A DNA stretch of 64,000 nucleotides, from contig JADJLZ010000002.1 of assembly GCA_016709875.1 (NCBI GenBank), positions 186,001-250,000 on the forward strand, given 5' to 3'. This document shows positions 8,498 to 17,329 of the stretch, one piece after another. The notes under the pieces were generated by a model that was not told the origin of the DNA, did not search any database, and saw nothing but the letters and a program-made list of their open reading frames with translations. Position numbers and translations under genes: made by a program. Positions within the stretch are counted from its first letter, which is position 1. Each line of letters opens with the position of its first letter. The stretch comes from Planctomycetota bacterium (lineage in GTDB: Bacteria; Planctomycetota; UBA1135; GCA-002686595).

Positions 8498-10621
8498 TCA
8501 GCGGGGCGGCTCGAACGTGGGTGAAACAGAGCAGCGCAGGGCGCCCGCGCGTCGCTGGCTCTCCGCGCAGCCCAGGCGGACGATCTCGACCTCAGGTCCC
8601 AGCGTGCGCGCGAGGATGCCTACGCACGCCTCGTCGAGCGGTGCGTAGAGCCCGCCATAGGTGGGAAGAAGATACCGCGTCCGTTCGTGGATGCCGTTGA
8701 GGGGCGTGATCCCCAGCGTCTCCTCCGGCCAACCGGGCAGCGGGACGATGCGCATGCCGAGCGATTCGAGGCCGCGCACGAAGGTGAAGCGATCGTGCTC
8801 GCGCCGGCGGAAGGAGCGCAGGTAGGCCGCTGTGTGAGCCTCGAGTCCGGGTTGCTCGCCCGCGCCGCTCAGCCCCGAGAGGTAGTCGACGGCCGCGAGG
8901 AAGCGCAGCAGGTTGCCCGGCCCGCTGTCGGCCGCGCCGGATTGGAAATCGCGCGCGAGCGTCTGCGAGAACTCGCCCTGCGTGTTCGAGCCCTTGCGCA
9001 GGAGCGGCGAGAGGATCGCGAAGGCCTCGGCGAGGTGCTTCTGCGCGAGCTGCGCGCGGATGCGCTCGAGTTCCGCGGCCGAGAGATCGCCGTGCGCGGC
9101 GAGCGCGCCCAGACCGCAGTTCACGATCATCTGCGCGGCTGCATTCTGGTCGTTCACGAAGGCGACGAGTTCCCCGCCCACCGCGCGCACGCTGAGCTCC
9201 TCGTCGATGTGGAACGAGACCGCGGGCAGCACGACGCAGCGGTCGACACCGAACTCGGCGCGGAAGGCCGCGAGCACCTGTGCCTGCGCGAGCCCCAGGC
9301 TCGTGTTGCGGTGCAGTTCCGCCTCGCCGACGAGCAGCAGCCGCTCGCCCGTCTTCGGGTTCGTGCAGCAGTACAGGTTCCCGCCCTGGAAGAAGAGCGG
9401 CGAACTCACCACGCGCTGGCCAAGCGTCTGGAGCGCCTCGGGCGCGAAGCTCTCGCCCGGGACGAACAGCGCGCCGAGCTCGCCGCGCGAAGCGAAGCGC
9501 GGCACGAGTACCAGCGCACCTTGCTCGTCGCGCCCGGTCTTGGCGTTGTCCTGCGCCCACTGCGCGAGCGGCCCGGGCTCGAGCAGGAGGTCGAAGTGTC
9601 GGCCCGCGTCCCAGCGCCAGGTCGCGGCCGTGCGCAGGAAGGCCGCGAGCTTCTCCGACTGCAGGCTGGCGACGATCGGCATGCCTGGCAGACGCTCGAC
9701 GAGTTCGCGCACGAGGTCCACCGAGCCGCCGTCGCCCGGCCGGTCCCAGTCGTCGCCGCGAGTCAGCTGCACGCGTATTCCGGCGAGCACGTTCTCGCCA
9801 CTCTCGCTGGAGAGCCGGAAGCCTGGCGCGCTCGGGCGGTAGGTGAATTCGGCCCGCGCGAGCTCGCTCGCGAGCGCCTCGGGCGCGAGCCCCGCCGCGA
9901 CACGGCCCTCGAGCCACTTCGTGATCGCCTGCGCGTCGCCCGCGCTCGGCTCGCCCGGCGGCGCGAAGTACGCGAGCCAGTCGATCGGCAGGCCGCAGGC
10001 CTCGAGCGCCGCAGGATCGATCGGCTTCGCGTGCGCGCGCAGCTCGGCGACGAGCGCCGCGCTGGTGGCAAGCAGCCCGTCACGCGCAAGGCGCTGCAGC
10101 ACGAAGTCCGCGGGGACCAGTGCGGTATCCACACGCTCGGAAGGCTGCGGCGGGATCTGGTCCGCGCTGCGCAAGCGCGCGCGGAAACCCGGCCGCTCGG
10201 GGTGGCCCTCGGTGTACGCGGCGCGCGCGCTGCGCAACGCCTCGGAGAGCTCGTGCGCGTGCTGCACGACCGGCGGCGGCGGGCCCTCGGGCAGCTGCGG
10301 CGCGGGCTCGTCCGACTGGCCGTCGGCGACGATCACACGGAAGCGCTCGAAGTAGCTCGCGCGCAGCACGCGGTCGGCGACGCGCCGCAGGTAGGGTTCG
10401 GGAAGTTGCAGCTGCGCGATCGTGCCCGCACCGCAGGCTTCCGCGCGCAGGCTCGCGAGCACCTCGTCCTCCGCGCGCGTCTCGGCGGCGGGCTGCGCGG
10501 TCGGCTGATCCGCGGGCTGCGCGGCGGGGTTCTGCGCGGACGACGCGGGCGGCGTCTGGCGCGAGCACGCGATGAGCGTGGCCAGACCCAGACCGAAGAG
10601 GAGGACGAAGCGTTGGCTCAC
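8498..10621 (-). CDS. Lipoprotein resembling guanidino-group-modifying (agmatine/peptidylarginine deiminase) enzymes
   Basis: The protein has 707 residues from a GTG start at 10621. It opens with a lipoprotein signal (hydrophobic core, then LIACS, lipidation Cys near residue 17) and a Pro/Ala/Gln-rich linker. Residues about 50-370 are not recognised. The C-terminal half has the ordered motifs of the guanidino-modifying fold: FQGGN (411-415), an LLVGEAELHRN-type strand, LPAVSFHIDEE with His471 and Asp473, and a last strand RAGALRCSVS with Cys697 where the family has its nucleophilic Cys. The family assignment is an inference from the motif order. A Gly before the Cys is replaced by Ala-Leu-Arg. 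If active, it would hydrolyse a guanidino compound or arginine residue outside the cytoplasm. It has no obvious operon partner. Confidence 0.6.
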   Translation of the reverse strand: MSQRFVLLFGLGLATLIACSRQTPPASSAQNPAAQPADQPTAQPAAETRAEDEVLASLRAEACGAGTIAQLQLPEPYLRRVADRVLRASYFERFRVIVADGQSDEPAPQLPEGPPPPVVQHAHELSEALRSARAAYTEGHPERPGFRARLRSADQIPPQPSERVDTALVPADFVLQRLARDGLLATSAALVAELRAHAKPIDPAALEACGLPIDWLAYFAPPGEPSAGDAQAITKWLEGRVAAGLAPEALASELARAEFTYRPSAPGFRLSSESGENVLAGIRVQLTRGDDWDRPGDGGSVDLVRELVERLPGMPIVASLQSEKLAAFLRTAATWRWDAGRHFDLLLEPGPLAQWAQDNAKTGRDEQGALVLVPRFASRGELGALFVPGESFAPEALQTLGQRVVSSPLFFQGGNLYCCTNPKTGERLLLVGEAELHRNTSLGLAQAQVLAAFRAEFGVDRCVVLPAVSFHIDEELSVRAVGGELVAFVNDQNAAAQMIVNCGLGALAAHGDLSAAELERIRAQLAQKHLAEAFAILSPLLRKGSNTQGEFSQTLARDFQSGAADSGPGNLLRFLAAVDYLSGLSGAGEQPGLEAHTAAYLRSFRRREHDRFTFVRGLESLGMRIVPLPGWPEETLGITPLNGIHERTRYLLPTYGGLYAPLDEACVGILARTLGPEVEIVRLGCAESQRRAGALRCSVSPTFEPPR

Positions 10622-10699
10622 GAACGAGCAGTGTGCCGCGCGCTGCGCCGCGCTGCACGCGGATTGCGGTCGCGACCTTGGGCGGAGTAGCCTCGCTGC

Positions 10700-11455
10700 G
10701 TGCAAGTGCGGATCCTGCGCCACGAGATCGTCGATTCGACCAGCGAGCGCGCCTTCACCGAGCTCGCCGCGGGCCACGCGCGCCACGGCGACCTGCACGT
10801 CGCGCGCGGCCAGAGCGCCGGCCGGGGCCGCCGCGGACGCGGCTGGCACAGCGCGAGGGACGAGGGGCTGTACGCGAGCCTCGTGCTGCTGCCGCCTCCG
10901 CCGCCGCTCTCGCCTGTGGCGCTCACGCTCGCCGGCGGACTCGCGCTGCTGGACTGCGCACAGGCGCTCTTCCGCGGCGCGCACTGCGCCGATCCCGGGC
11001 TGGGACTCGAGTGGCCCAACGACCTCGTCCTGCGCGGCGCCAAGCTCGGCGGCGTGCTGGTCGAGACTCGCGGCCTCGACCCGGCGCGTCCGCACTACGT
11101 CGTCGGCATGGGGCTGAATGTGCGCCAGCGCGAGTTTCCGCCCGAGCTCCTCGCCGAGCGCGCGGTCGCGAGCTTCGCGCTCGCGGGGCTCGAGCTCGCG
11201 CCCGAACGCGCACTCGAGGAACTCTGCGCGGCGCTGCCCGTGCGCTTTGCCCAGGCGCAGCGCGCCGATCGCAAGCTCGCGCTCGACTGGCTCGCTGCCA
11301 CGCGCCTGCTCGACCTGCGCGTGCGCATCGAATCCGGCGGCGCGCGGCACGAGGGCCAGCTCGCGAGCCTCGATCTCGAAACGCTCGAGCTCGCGACCGC
11401 GCGTGGCCGCGAGCGCTTTCCGCTCGAGCTCGTGCAAGCGCTCGAGCGAGCCTGA
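10700..11455 (+). CDS. birA: Biotin--[acetyl-CoA-carboxylase] ligase
   Basis: BirA attaches biotin to carboxylase carrier proteins through biotinyl-AMP. The 251-residue protein has the adenylate-binding loop (GRGRRGRGW, residues about 41-49), the WPNDL motif and the following K-LGGVLVE segment, and a short C-terminal SH3-like domain. There is no N-terminal helix-turn-helix, so this is the monofunctional form without repressor activity. The start is a GTG at 10700, with a second in-frame GTG at 10706. It is divergent from the lipoprotein gene and ends 28 bp before rph. Confidence 0.93.
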   Translation: MQVRILRHEIVDSTSERAFTELAAGHARHGDLHVARGQSAGRGRRGRGWHSARDEGLYASLVLLPPPPPLSPVALTLAGGLALLDCAQALFRGAHCADPGLGLEWPNDLVLRGAKLGGVLVETRGLDPARPHYVVGMGLNVRQREFPPELLAERAVASFALAGLELAPERALEELCAALPVRFAQAQRADRKLALDWLAATRLLDLRVRIESGGARHEGQLASLDLETLELATARGRERFPLELVQALERA

Positions 11456-11483
11456 GGCGTATACTCGGCCGCGGAGAATCCTC

Positions 11484-12203
11484 ATGCCCCGTATCGATGG
11501 CCGTTCCGCGGCCGACCTGCGTCCGATCACCTTCCAGCGCCACTTCACGCGCAACGCTCCGGGCTCCGTGCTCGCGAGCTTCGGCAACACGCGCGTGCTC
11601 TGCACGGCGATGGCGCAGGACAGCGTCCCGCCCTTCCTGCAGGGCAAGGGTCGCGGCTGGCTGACGGCCGAGTACTCGATGCTCCCCTCCTCCACCGAGT
11701 CGCGCAAGCAGCGCGACCGCGTGGGTTCGACCGACGGCCGCTCGGTCGAGATCCAGCGCCTGATCGGGCGCGCGCTGCGCGGTGTGATCGAGTTCAAGAA
11801 GCTGACCGAGCGCACGATCTGGCTCGACTGCGACGTGATCCAGGCCGACGGCGGGACGCGCACCTGCGCGATCAGCGGGGCCTGGGTCGCGATCCACGAC
11901 CTGCTCAAGCACATGGAAGGCAGGCGCGTCCTCCGCGGCTGGCCGCTGCGCTCGCAGATCGCGGGCGTTTCGGTCGGAGTGGTCGCGGGCGAGGCGCTGT
12001 GCGATCTCTCGTACGCCGAGGACAGCCGCGCGGAAACGGACATGAACCTGGTGATGACCGGCGAGGGCAAGTTCATCGAGGTGCAGGGCTCGGCCGAGGG
12101 CGCGCCCTTCGACCGCGGCGAACTCGACCAGATGCTCGAGCTCGGCAGCGCGGCCATCCGGCGCATCTTCGAAGTGCAACGCGAGGCCCTCGCCACGGAG
12201 TAG
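11484..12203 (+). CDS. rph: Ribonuclease PH
   Basis: RNase PH trims tRNA 3' ends phosphorolytically. The 239-residue length is normal. The N terminus (RIDGRSAADLRPI), the substrate-binding GWLTAEYSMLP segment, the QRLIGRALR helix and the ETDMNLVMT motif are all present. A GGAGA ribosome-binding site lies about 7 nt before the ATG. It is followed after 62 bp by the EAL-HDOD gene and further on by rdgB. The rph-rdgB pairing is common in bacteria, and here a signalling-type gene is interposed. Confidence 0.95.
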   Translation: MPRIDGRSAADLRPITFQRHFTRNAPGSVLASFGNTRVLCTAMAQDSVPPFLQGKGRGWLTAEYSMLPSSTESRKQRDRVGSTDGRSVEIQRLIGRALRGVIEFKKLTERTIWLDCDVIQADGGTRTCAISGAWVAIHDLLKHMEGRRVLRGWPLRSQIAGVSVGVVAGEALCDLSYAEDSRAETDMNLVMTGEGKFIEVQGSAEGAPFDRGELDQMLELGSAAIRRIFEVQREALATE

Positions 12204-12265
12204 CGCGGGCCCGTCCTGGTAGTGCGGCTCGCGCTCGCTATGCTCGCGGCGGCCTCGACCCAGCC

Positions 12266-13483
12266 ATGCACACCGGTCTCCTGCTCGCCAGGCAGCCGAT
12301 CCTCGATAGGACCCTGCGCCTGCGTGGATACGAGTTGCTCGCTCGCGACTCCTCGGGCAGTTTCCCGATCGAGCAGCCCGGTCACGTCACCACCTGTCAG
12401 GTGCTGGTCGAGGCGCTGGGCGAGTTCGGCCTCGAGCGCGTGGTAGGCGCGCTGCCGGCCTACATCAACATCACGGCGGAATTCCTGACCGGCGAGGTCC
12501 CGCTGCCGCTGCCGCCCGATCGCGTCGTGCTCGAACTGCTCGAGACGATCGAAGTGACCGACGAGATCCTGCAGGGCGCGAAGCGGCTGAAGCGCGAGGG
12601 CTTCACGCTCGCGATCGACGACTTCACGAGCATGCGGCCGCGCTACGAAGAGCTGCTGCGCCTGGTCGACATCGTCAAGATCGATTGCCTGGGGATGCGC
12701 ACGGAGCAACTCGAGACGCTGGTGCGCAGCCTGCGTCCCTACGGCGTGCGCCTGCTGGCCGAAAAGCTCGAGACGCCCGAGAGCTTCCGCGAGTGCGAGG
12801 GGCTGGGCTTCGAGTTCTTCCAGGGCTACTTCTTCGCGCGCCCCGACATGCTGCGTGGCCGCACACAAGCGGTCGACCGCTCGAGCCTGCTGCGCCTGCT
12901 CTCGAAGATCCAGGATCCCGACACGACGCCCGAGGAACTCGAGGTGATCATCGCGCAGGACCCGGTGCTCTCGCTGAAGCTCGTGCGCTTCCTCAACTCG
13001 GCGCAAGTCGGCCTGCGCCGGCGCATCGAGTCGCTGCGCGAGGTCGTCGTCTATCTCGGCTCCGACGCGGTGCGCAACATCGCCTGCGTGATGCTGCTCG
13101 CACGCGTGGACGACAAGCCGCGCGAGCTGATGGTCACCGCGATGCTGCGCGCGCGCATGTGCGAGGAACTCTCGCGCAGCCGCCAGGAGGCTGCACCGCA
13201 GCGCGCCTTCACGGTCGGGCTGTTCTCGATGCTCGACGCGCTCGTCGACCAGGAGCTGAAGGACGTCATCGGCCCGCTGCCGCTGCACGAGGAGATCCAC
13301 GCGGCGCTGCTGCACCGCAGCGGGAAGCTCGGCACGCAGCTCGACCTCGTGCTGGCCTACGAGCGCTGCGATTTCGGGCGCCTGCCGCCCAGCGACCCGA
13401 CGCCCGGCGCGATGCGCGAGGCCTACCTGAGCTCGCTCGGCTGGGTGATGAAGATGGAGCAGGAGCTCGCCACGCTCGCCTAA
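12266..13483 (+). CDS. EAL-HDOD signalling protein (YuxH/CdgJ-like)
   Basis: The protein has 405 residues. An N-terminal EAL-like domain begins LLARQPILDRTLRLRGYELL, with GYELLAR in place of the catalytic EAL motif. Metal-ligand positions of active c-di-GMP phosphodiesterases are therefore not conserved, and a catalytically dead sensor or scaffold is likely. A C-terminal HDOD domain (about 200-330) contains the typical DPVLSLKLVRFLNS and RRIESLREVVVYLG segments. Proteins of this architecture act in c-di-GMP or stress signalling and motility. The start is the ATG at 12266. It lies between rph and rdgB on the same strand, with only 23 bp to rdgB. Confidence 0.88.
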   Translation: MHTGLLLARQPILDRTLRLRGYELLARDSSGSFPIEQPGHVTTCQVLVEALGEFGLERVVGALPAYINITAEFLTGEVPLPLPPDRVVLELLETIEVTDEILQGAKRLKREGFTLAIDDFTSMRPRYEELLRLVDIVKIDCLGMRTEQLETLVRSLRPYGVRLLAEKLETPESFRECEGLGFEFFQGYFFARPDMLRGRTQAVDRSSLLRLLSKIQDPDTTPEELEVIIAQDPVLSLKLVRFLNSAQVGLRRRIESLREVVVYLGSDAVRNIACVMLLARVDDKPRELMVTAMLRARMCEELSRSRQEAAPQRAFTVGLFSMLDALVDQELKDVIGPLPLHEEIHAALLHRSGKLGTQLDLVLAYERCDFGRLPPSDPTPGAMREAYLSSLGWVMKMEQELATLA

Positions 13484-13506
13484 CGCGGCGTTCCGCGTCC
13501 GCACTC

Positions 13507-14136
13507 GTGAAGCTGCTCCTGGCCAGCAACAACGCGAAGAAGCTCGCCGAGCTCGAGCAGATCCTCGCGAACCTGCCGATCCAGCTCGTGCTGCCGCGCG
13601 AGCTCGGCGGCATCCCCGACGTCGAGGAGGACGCGCCGACCTTTTCGGGCAACGCGGCCAAGAAGGCGAGCTCCGCAGCGCTCGCCAAGGGCCTGTGGGC
13701 CCTCGCCGACGACTCCGGCCTGCTGGTCGACGCGCTCGACGGCGCGCCCGGCGTGCTCTCGGCGCGCTTCGCCGGCGTGCACGGCGACGACGCGGCCAAC
13801 AACGCGCTGCTGCTCGAGAAACTGCGCGGACTGCTGCCCGAACGCCGCGGCGCCCGCTTCGTCTGCGCGCTCGCACTCGCGCGCCCCGACGGCGAGATCG
13901 CGCTGCAGGTGCAGGGCACGACGCGCGGCCGCATCCTCGAGGCGCCGCGCGGCACGCGCGACTTCGGCTACGACCCGCTGTTCGTGTTCGCGGAGCCCGG
14001 CTTCGAGCAGAGCGGCTCGGGCTTCGCCGAGCTCGACCCCGCGCGCAAGGCTGAGGTCAGCCACCGCGGGCGGGCGCTGCGCGAGTTCGCGCGGCGGCTG
14101 CCGCAGCTTTTGCGCGAGCGAGCTCCGGGCGGCTGA
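13507..14136 (+). CDS. rdgB: XTP/dITP pyrophosphatase (RdgB/HAM1 family)
   Basis: RdgB hydrolyses non-canonical purine nucleoside triphosphates (dITP, XTP) so that they are not incorporated into DNA. The 209-residue protein from a GTG start has the three family signatures: LASNNAKKLAELEQIL at the N terminus, ADDSGLLVDALDGAPGV in the middle and DFGYDPLFV near residue 155. It continues a same-strand run with rph and the EAL-HDOD gene and ends 90 bp before a secreted-protein gene. Confidence 0.94.
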   Translation: MKLLLASNNAKKLAELEQILANLPIQLVLPRELGGIPDVEEDAPTFSGNAAKKASSAALAKGLWALADDSGLLVDALDGAPGVLSARFAGVHGDDAANNALLLEKLRGLLPERRGARFVCALALARPDGEIALQVQGTTRGRILEAPRGTRDFGYDPLFVFAEPGFEQSGSGFAELDPARKAEVSHRGRALREFARRLPQLLRERAPGG

Positions 14137-14161
14137 GCGGGGAACCCGGGAAACCGGGGAT

Positions 14162-14191
14162 CCCGGGGAATTCGCGTCACGCGCGGCGCGG
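14162..14191 (+). repeat. Upstream element shared with the second secreted paralog (copy 1)
   Basis: A ~30-bp stretch starting CCCGGGGAATTCGCG and ending GCGCGGCGCGG lies 36 bp before the ATG of the secreted paralog. A close copy (17238-17269) lies before the other paralog and next to the ECF sigma gene. It sits within a run of CCCGGG-like palindromes (14145-14168). It could be a shared regulatory site or a leftover of the gene duplication. Confidence 0.5.
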
Positions 14192-14226
14192 ACCGGCGCG
14201 GGAGGAAGTGCCCCGGAGGGCTCCCC

Positions 14227-16560
14227 ATGCAAACCAAGCTGCTTACCCTGCTCTTCCTGCTCCCCCTCGCCACCCACGCGCCGCTCCTCGCGGCGCAGAA
14301 ACCGGAGCGCCCGGCGCCCGGCCGCGCGCTCGGCGGGGCGGACACCCCGCTCGGCTGGGACGAGCGGCCCGACGGCAGCCTGTGGGCCGTCGGACGCAGC
14401 TACAAGGCCGGTTTCGAACCGGGAGTCGCGAGCTTCGTGCCCTTCTTCGGATCAAGCGCGCCGCGCAACTTCCCGATCCGCCTGCACGTCCGCTCGATCG
14501 AGATCGGCGGAGAACCGGTCGCCTTCGACGCGGACGCGCTCCCGCGGCGCGAGGGCGAGCGCGTCGTCTACGACCGCGGCGTGGTGCGCGAGGTGTACGA
14601 CCTCGGCCCGGACCGCGTCGAGCAGAGCTTCGTCTTCGAGGGCCTGCCCCGGGCAGGGACGCTTGTCGTGCGCCTTGCGCCCGAGGGCGAGTTCGAGCGC
14701 ACCAGCGACGCGCAGGGTCTGCGCTTCTCGAATGCGCTTGGATCGGTCGGCTACTCGAACGCGGTCTCGATCGACGGGCACGGCGCGTGCGCCGCGGTTG
14801 AAACGCGCTGGAAGGACGGTGAGATCGAGCTCGCTGTGCCCGCAGCTGCGCTTGCGGCCGCGCAGGGCACGCTGACGATCGACCCGCTGCTCACGGTGTA
14901 TCCCGTCGACACGACCGCCTTCGACGATCTCGCGCCGGACGTGGCCTATGACGAGACATCGCTGCAGCAGATGGTCGTCTGGGAACGCGTCTTCAGCGCC
15001 GCGGACCACGACGTCGCCTACCGTTTCCTCGACCCGAACGGCACCCCCACAGGCCCGTTCGGCTACGTCGACGCCACGGTCACCTACGTCGCGCACCCGC
15101 GCGTCGCCAACAATTTCGTCGCACACAACTTCATGTGCGTCGCCGCGTCCGGGGACCCCAGCGGCGGCGCGCGCTCGATCATCGGCCGTACGGTCGCGAG
15201 CACAGGCACGCAGGGCGCGACCTTCACGATCGACAACGCCGCTCCCGGCGAGTACCTGAACCCCGTCATCGGCGGCGACAACTCCCCGGCCTCGCCGACC
15301 TACTACTTCGTCGCCTACGAGCACGCGGTCAGCAGCAGCAACCACGACATTCTCGCCAAGCGCGTCAGCTCGAGCGGGATCCCGCAGACCGGCGGGCCGA
15401 CCCTCGTCGACGTCACGAGCTTCAACGACATCCGGCCCGAGATATCGAAGACCGACGGCGCTCCGCCCTACGCGACGCAGTGCTGGACACTGGTCTGGAT
15501 GCGCGAGACCGGCTTCCTCGCCTACGACATCGCCGGCGCGCAGTACCTGTGGAACGGCATGCCGTTCCTGACCCCGTACCAGGTCGTCGTCGGCCCGGAA
15601 CTGGACTTCTTCCCGCGCGTCTCTTCGCTCACCGACGACGCACCGCGGCGCTACGTCGTGAGCTTCACGCGTGCAAACTCCGGCAACAACCTCGACATCA
15701 TGGCCAGGCTGATGGAGGGCATGGCCCCGCTCGACACGCAGAACGTGACCGACCTCGTCGGCGGGCTCACCGGCCAGACGCAGGCGAGTGCGACCATCGA
15801 CTCGGACGGGCGCGACTTCTTCGTCTCCTGGAGCGAGCTCTACGGGAGTTCGACCACGGACTACGACGTGTTCAGCGCAACGCTCGTGCAGCTTGGAGAC
15901 AAGCTCGGTGTCGCCGGTGTGGCCGACTACCTCTTCGGTTCGAACCAGCCCGAGACGCAGGTCGCCCTGTGTGCGCTGCGGAGCGGCACGGGAACCGCGC
16001 GACGTGCGGTTCTCGCCTGCCGGCGCGAGGGAAGTTCGCCGAACTTTGGCGACATCCACGGCGCGGAGATCGCGGCGAGTCCATTCGCGTACTTCTGCTC
16101 GCCCGGAAGCGGCCAGACGATCGCGTGTCCGTGCGGCAACGCGCCGCTCGGGGCGGGGCTCGGCTGCAACAACTCGTCGAACTCGGGCGGCGGCCGGATC
16201 CAAGCCGCCGGGAATCCGGACTTCGACACGGTCGGCCTCGTGGGCGACGGCCTGCGGCCGAACGCGACCTGCGTCTTCATGCAGGGTGCGACGACGAATC
16301 CAGTGGGCTTGGCCTTCGGGGACGGCGTGCGCTGCGCCACCGGCCAGCTCCTGCGCCTGGTCGTGAAGAGCACCAACTCGAGCTCGAGCGCTGGCTATCC
16401 CACGGTCGGCGAACCGAGCATCAAGACGCGCTGCGCGCAGCTGGGCGCCCCGATCTCGATCGGCGAGAAGCGCGCCTACCAGATCTACTACCGCGACCCG
16501 CTGGGCGTGGGGTGTGCGGCTACCTTCAACATCACCTCGGCGGTGCAAATTCAGTGGTGA
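14227..16560 (+). CDS. Secreted beta-propeller-like protein with 'CPC-YYRDP' C-terminal domain (paralog 1)
   Basis: The protein has 777 residues. A signal peptide ends near LLAAQ (about residue 24). An N-terminal beta domain follows (about 35-215). A middle region (about 220-620) contains repeated blades with motifs such as LAPDVAYDE, HPRVANN, NPVIGGDN, TYYFVAYE and DSDGRDFFVSW, resembling a beta-propeller, though the fold is inferred. The last ~156 residues (from about base 16093) are the shared Cys domain: FCSPG, CPCGN, GCNNSSNSGG, FGDGVRCATG, IYYRDP and a terminal Trp. GGAGG about 9 nt before the ATG supports the start. It is a paralog of the protein at 17.3-19.8 kb over its whole length. 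No enzymatic motif was found, so a surface or matrix role is a guess. Confidence 0.8.
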   Translation: MQTKLLTLLFLLPLATHAPLLAAQKPERPAPGRALGGADTPLGWDERPDGSLWAVGRSYKAGFEPGVASFVPFFGSSAPRNFPIRLHVRSIEIGGEPVAFDADALPRREGERVVYDRGVVREVYDLGPDRVEQSFVFEGLPRAGTLVVRLAPEGEFERTSDAQGLRFSNALGSVGYSNAVSIDGHGACAAVETRWKDGEIELAVPAAALAAAQGTLTIDPLLTVYPVDTTAFDDLAPDVAYDETSLQQMVVWERVFSAADHDVAYRFLDPNGTPTGPFGYVDATVTYVAHPRVANNFVAHNFMCVAASGDPSGGARSIIGRTVASTGTQGATFTIDNAAPGEYLNPVIGGDNSPASPTYYFVAYEHAVSSSNHDILAKRVSSSGIPQTGGPTLVDVTSFNDIRPEISKTDGAPPYATQCWTLVWMRETGFLAYDIAGAQYLWNGMPFLTPYQVVVGPELDFFPRVSSLTDDAPRRYVVSFTRANSGNNLDIMARLMEGMAPLDTQNVTDLVGGLTGQTQASATIDSDGRDFFVSWSELYGSSTTDYDVFSATLVQLGDKLGVAGVADYLFGSNQPETQVALCALRSGTGTARRAVLACRREGSSPNFGDIHGAEIAASPFAYFCSPGSGQTIACPCGNAPLGAGLGCNNSSNSGGGRIQAAGNPDFDTVGLVGDGLRPNATCVFMQGATTNPVGLAFGDGVRCATGQLLRLVVKSTNSSSSAGYPTVGEPSIKTRCAQLGAPISIGEKRAYQIYYRDPLGVGCAATFNITSAVQIQW

Positions 16561-16600
16561 GCCCCCGGGGCGCGGACCGGCTCGGCTCGGGACCTGGATC

Positions 16601-17194
16601 TCAGTCCAGCCCCGCGCCGAGCTCCAGCGCGAGGCGCGCCAGCGCGCGGTGCAGCAGGCTTCTCGTCGCGACCTCGGTCTTCCCGAGGCGCTCCGCGATC
16701 TGCGCGTGCGACAACCCGACGATCTTCGAGAGCACGACTACCTCGCGTTGCTCGTCGGAAAGCGTTCCGAGCGCCGTCTCCAAGCGCTCGAGTTCCTCGC
16801 GCGCCGCCGCGGCGCGGCTCGGCGTGCAGATCCCGCTGTAGCCCTCGAGCAGCGCGCGCTCCTCGGCGACGCTCGGACTGAGATCGGCGAGGCCGTTGCG
16901 TTTGTCACGCCCATGGTACTTCGCGCGGTCGAGGATCTTGCGCTCCGCGGCGAGGAACAGCCAATGGCGGAAGCCGGCCTCGTCACGGTAGTCGTGCTTG
17001 CCCAGATCCTGCAGGACCTCGCGGCAGGCCGACTGCACGAGGTCCATGCTCGCGTCGCGCTGCAGGAGCTGCCGACCGGCGTGGGCGCGCACGTAGGCGA
17101 GCAGGCCGGGGAGATGGCGCTCCAGCAGCACCCCCACCGCGGCCGAATCGCCCTGCGAGGCGTCGCGCACGAGTTCCTGGTTCGTGGCCTGCAT
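16601..17194 (-). CDS. ECF-type RNA polymerase sigma factor
   Basis: An extracytoplasmic-function sigma factor of about 197 residues. Region 2 contains DLVQSACREVLQDL and the -10-binding FRHWLFLAAERKILDRAKYH helix. Region 4 has the helix-turn-helix in VGLSHAQIAERLGKTEVATRSLLHRAL. No anti-sigma gene is adjacent. I chose ATG 17194, and an in-frame GTG at 17215 would add 7 residues. It is transcribed divergently from the second secreted paralog and ends 40 bp from the stop of the first. This placement, together with the duplicated upstream element, suggests that it may control one or both paralogs. Confidence 0.88.
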   Translation of the reverse strand: MQATNQELVRDASQGDSAAVGVLLERHLPGLLAYVRAHAGRQLLQRDASMDLVQSACREVLQDLGKHDYRDEAGFRHWLFLAAERKILDRAKYHGRDKRNGLADLSPSVAEERALLEGYSGICTPSRAAAAREELERLETALGTLSDEQREVVVLSKIVGLSHAQIAERLGKTEVATRSLLHRALARLALELGAGLD

Positions 17195-17237
17195 TCGGGG
17201 GTTCGAAACTAGCACATTCCGGGAATCGTGGCCGGAA

Positions 17238-17269
17238 CCCGGGGATTGCGCGCCACGCGCGCGGCGCGG
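17238..17269 (+). repeat. Upstream element shared with the first secreted paralog (copy 2)
   Basis: CCCGGGGATTGCGCG...GCGCGGCGCGG closely matches 14162-14191 with a few substitutions and small indels. It is located between the divergent ECF sigma gene and the second secreted paralog. GGAAC just before it (17234-17238) resembles an ECF -35 element, but no convincing -10 partner at normal spacing was found. Confidence 0.5.
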
Positions 17270-17329
17270 CGTCGCCTCGGTGGATGCCCAAGAAGAGCTC
17301 TCCAGTCCCCGCTCCGGGCGTCTTTACCC

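Noticed and set aside
8498..13876. A continuous minus-strand frame of 1792 codons across several genes
   Set aside because: Only the 3' part (up to 10621) is a real gene. The rest is antisense to birA, rph, the EAL-HDOD gene and rdgB and exists because high-GC codons rarely create stops on the other strand.
17192..17215. tRNA-like T-loop (ggttcgaaact) near the ECF sigma start
   Set aside because: No acceptor, D or anticodon arms can be formed around it.
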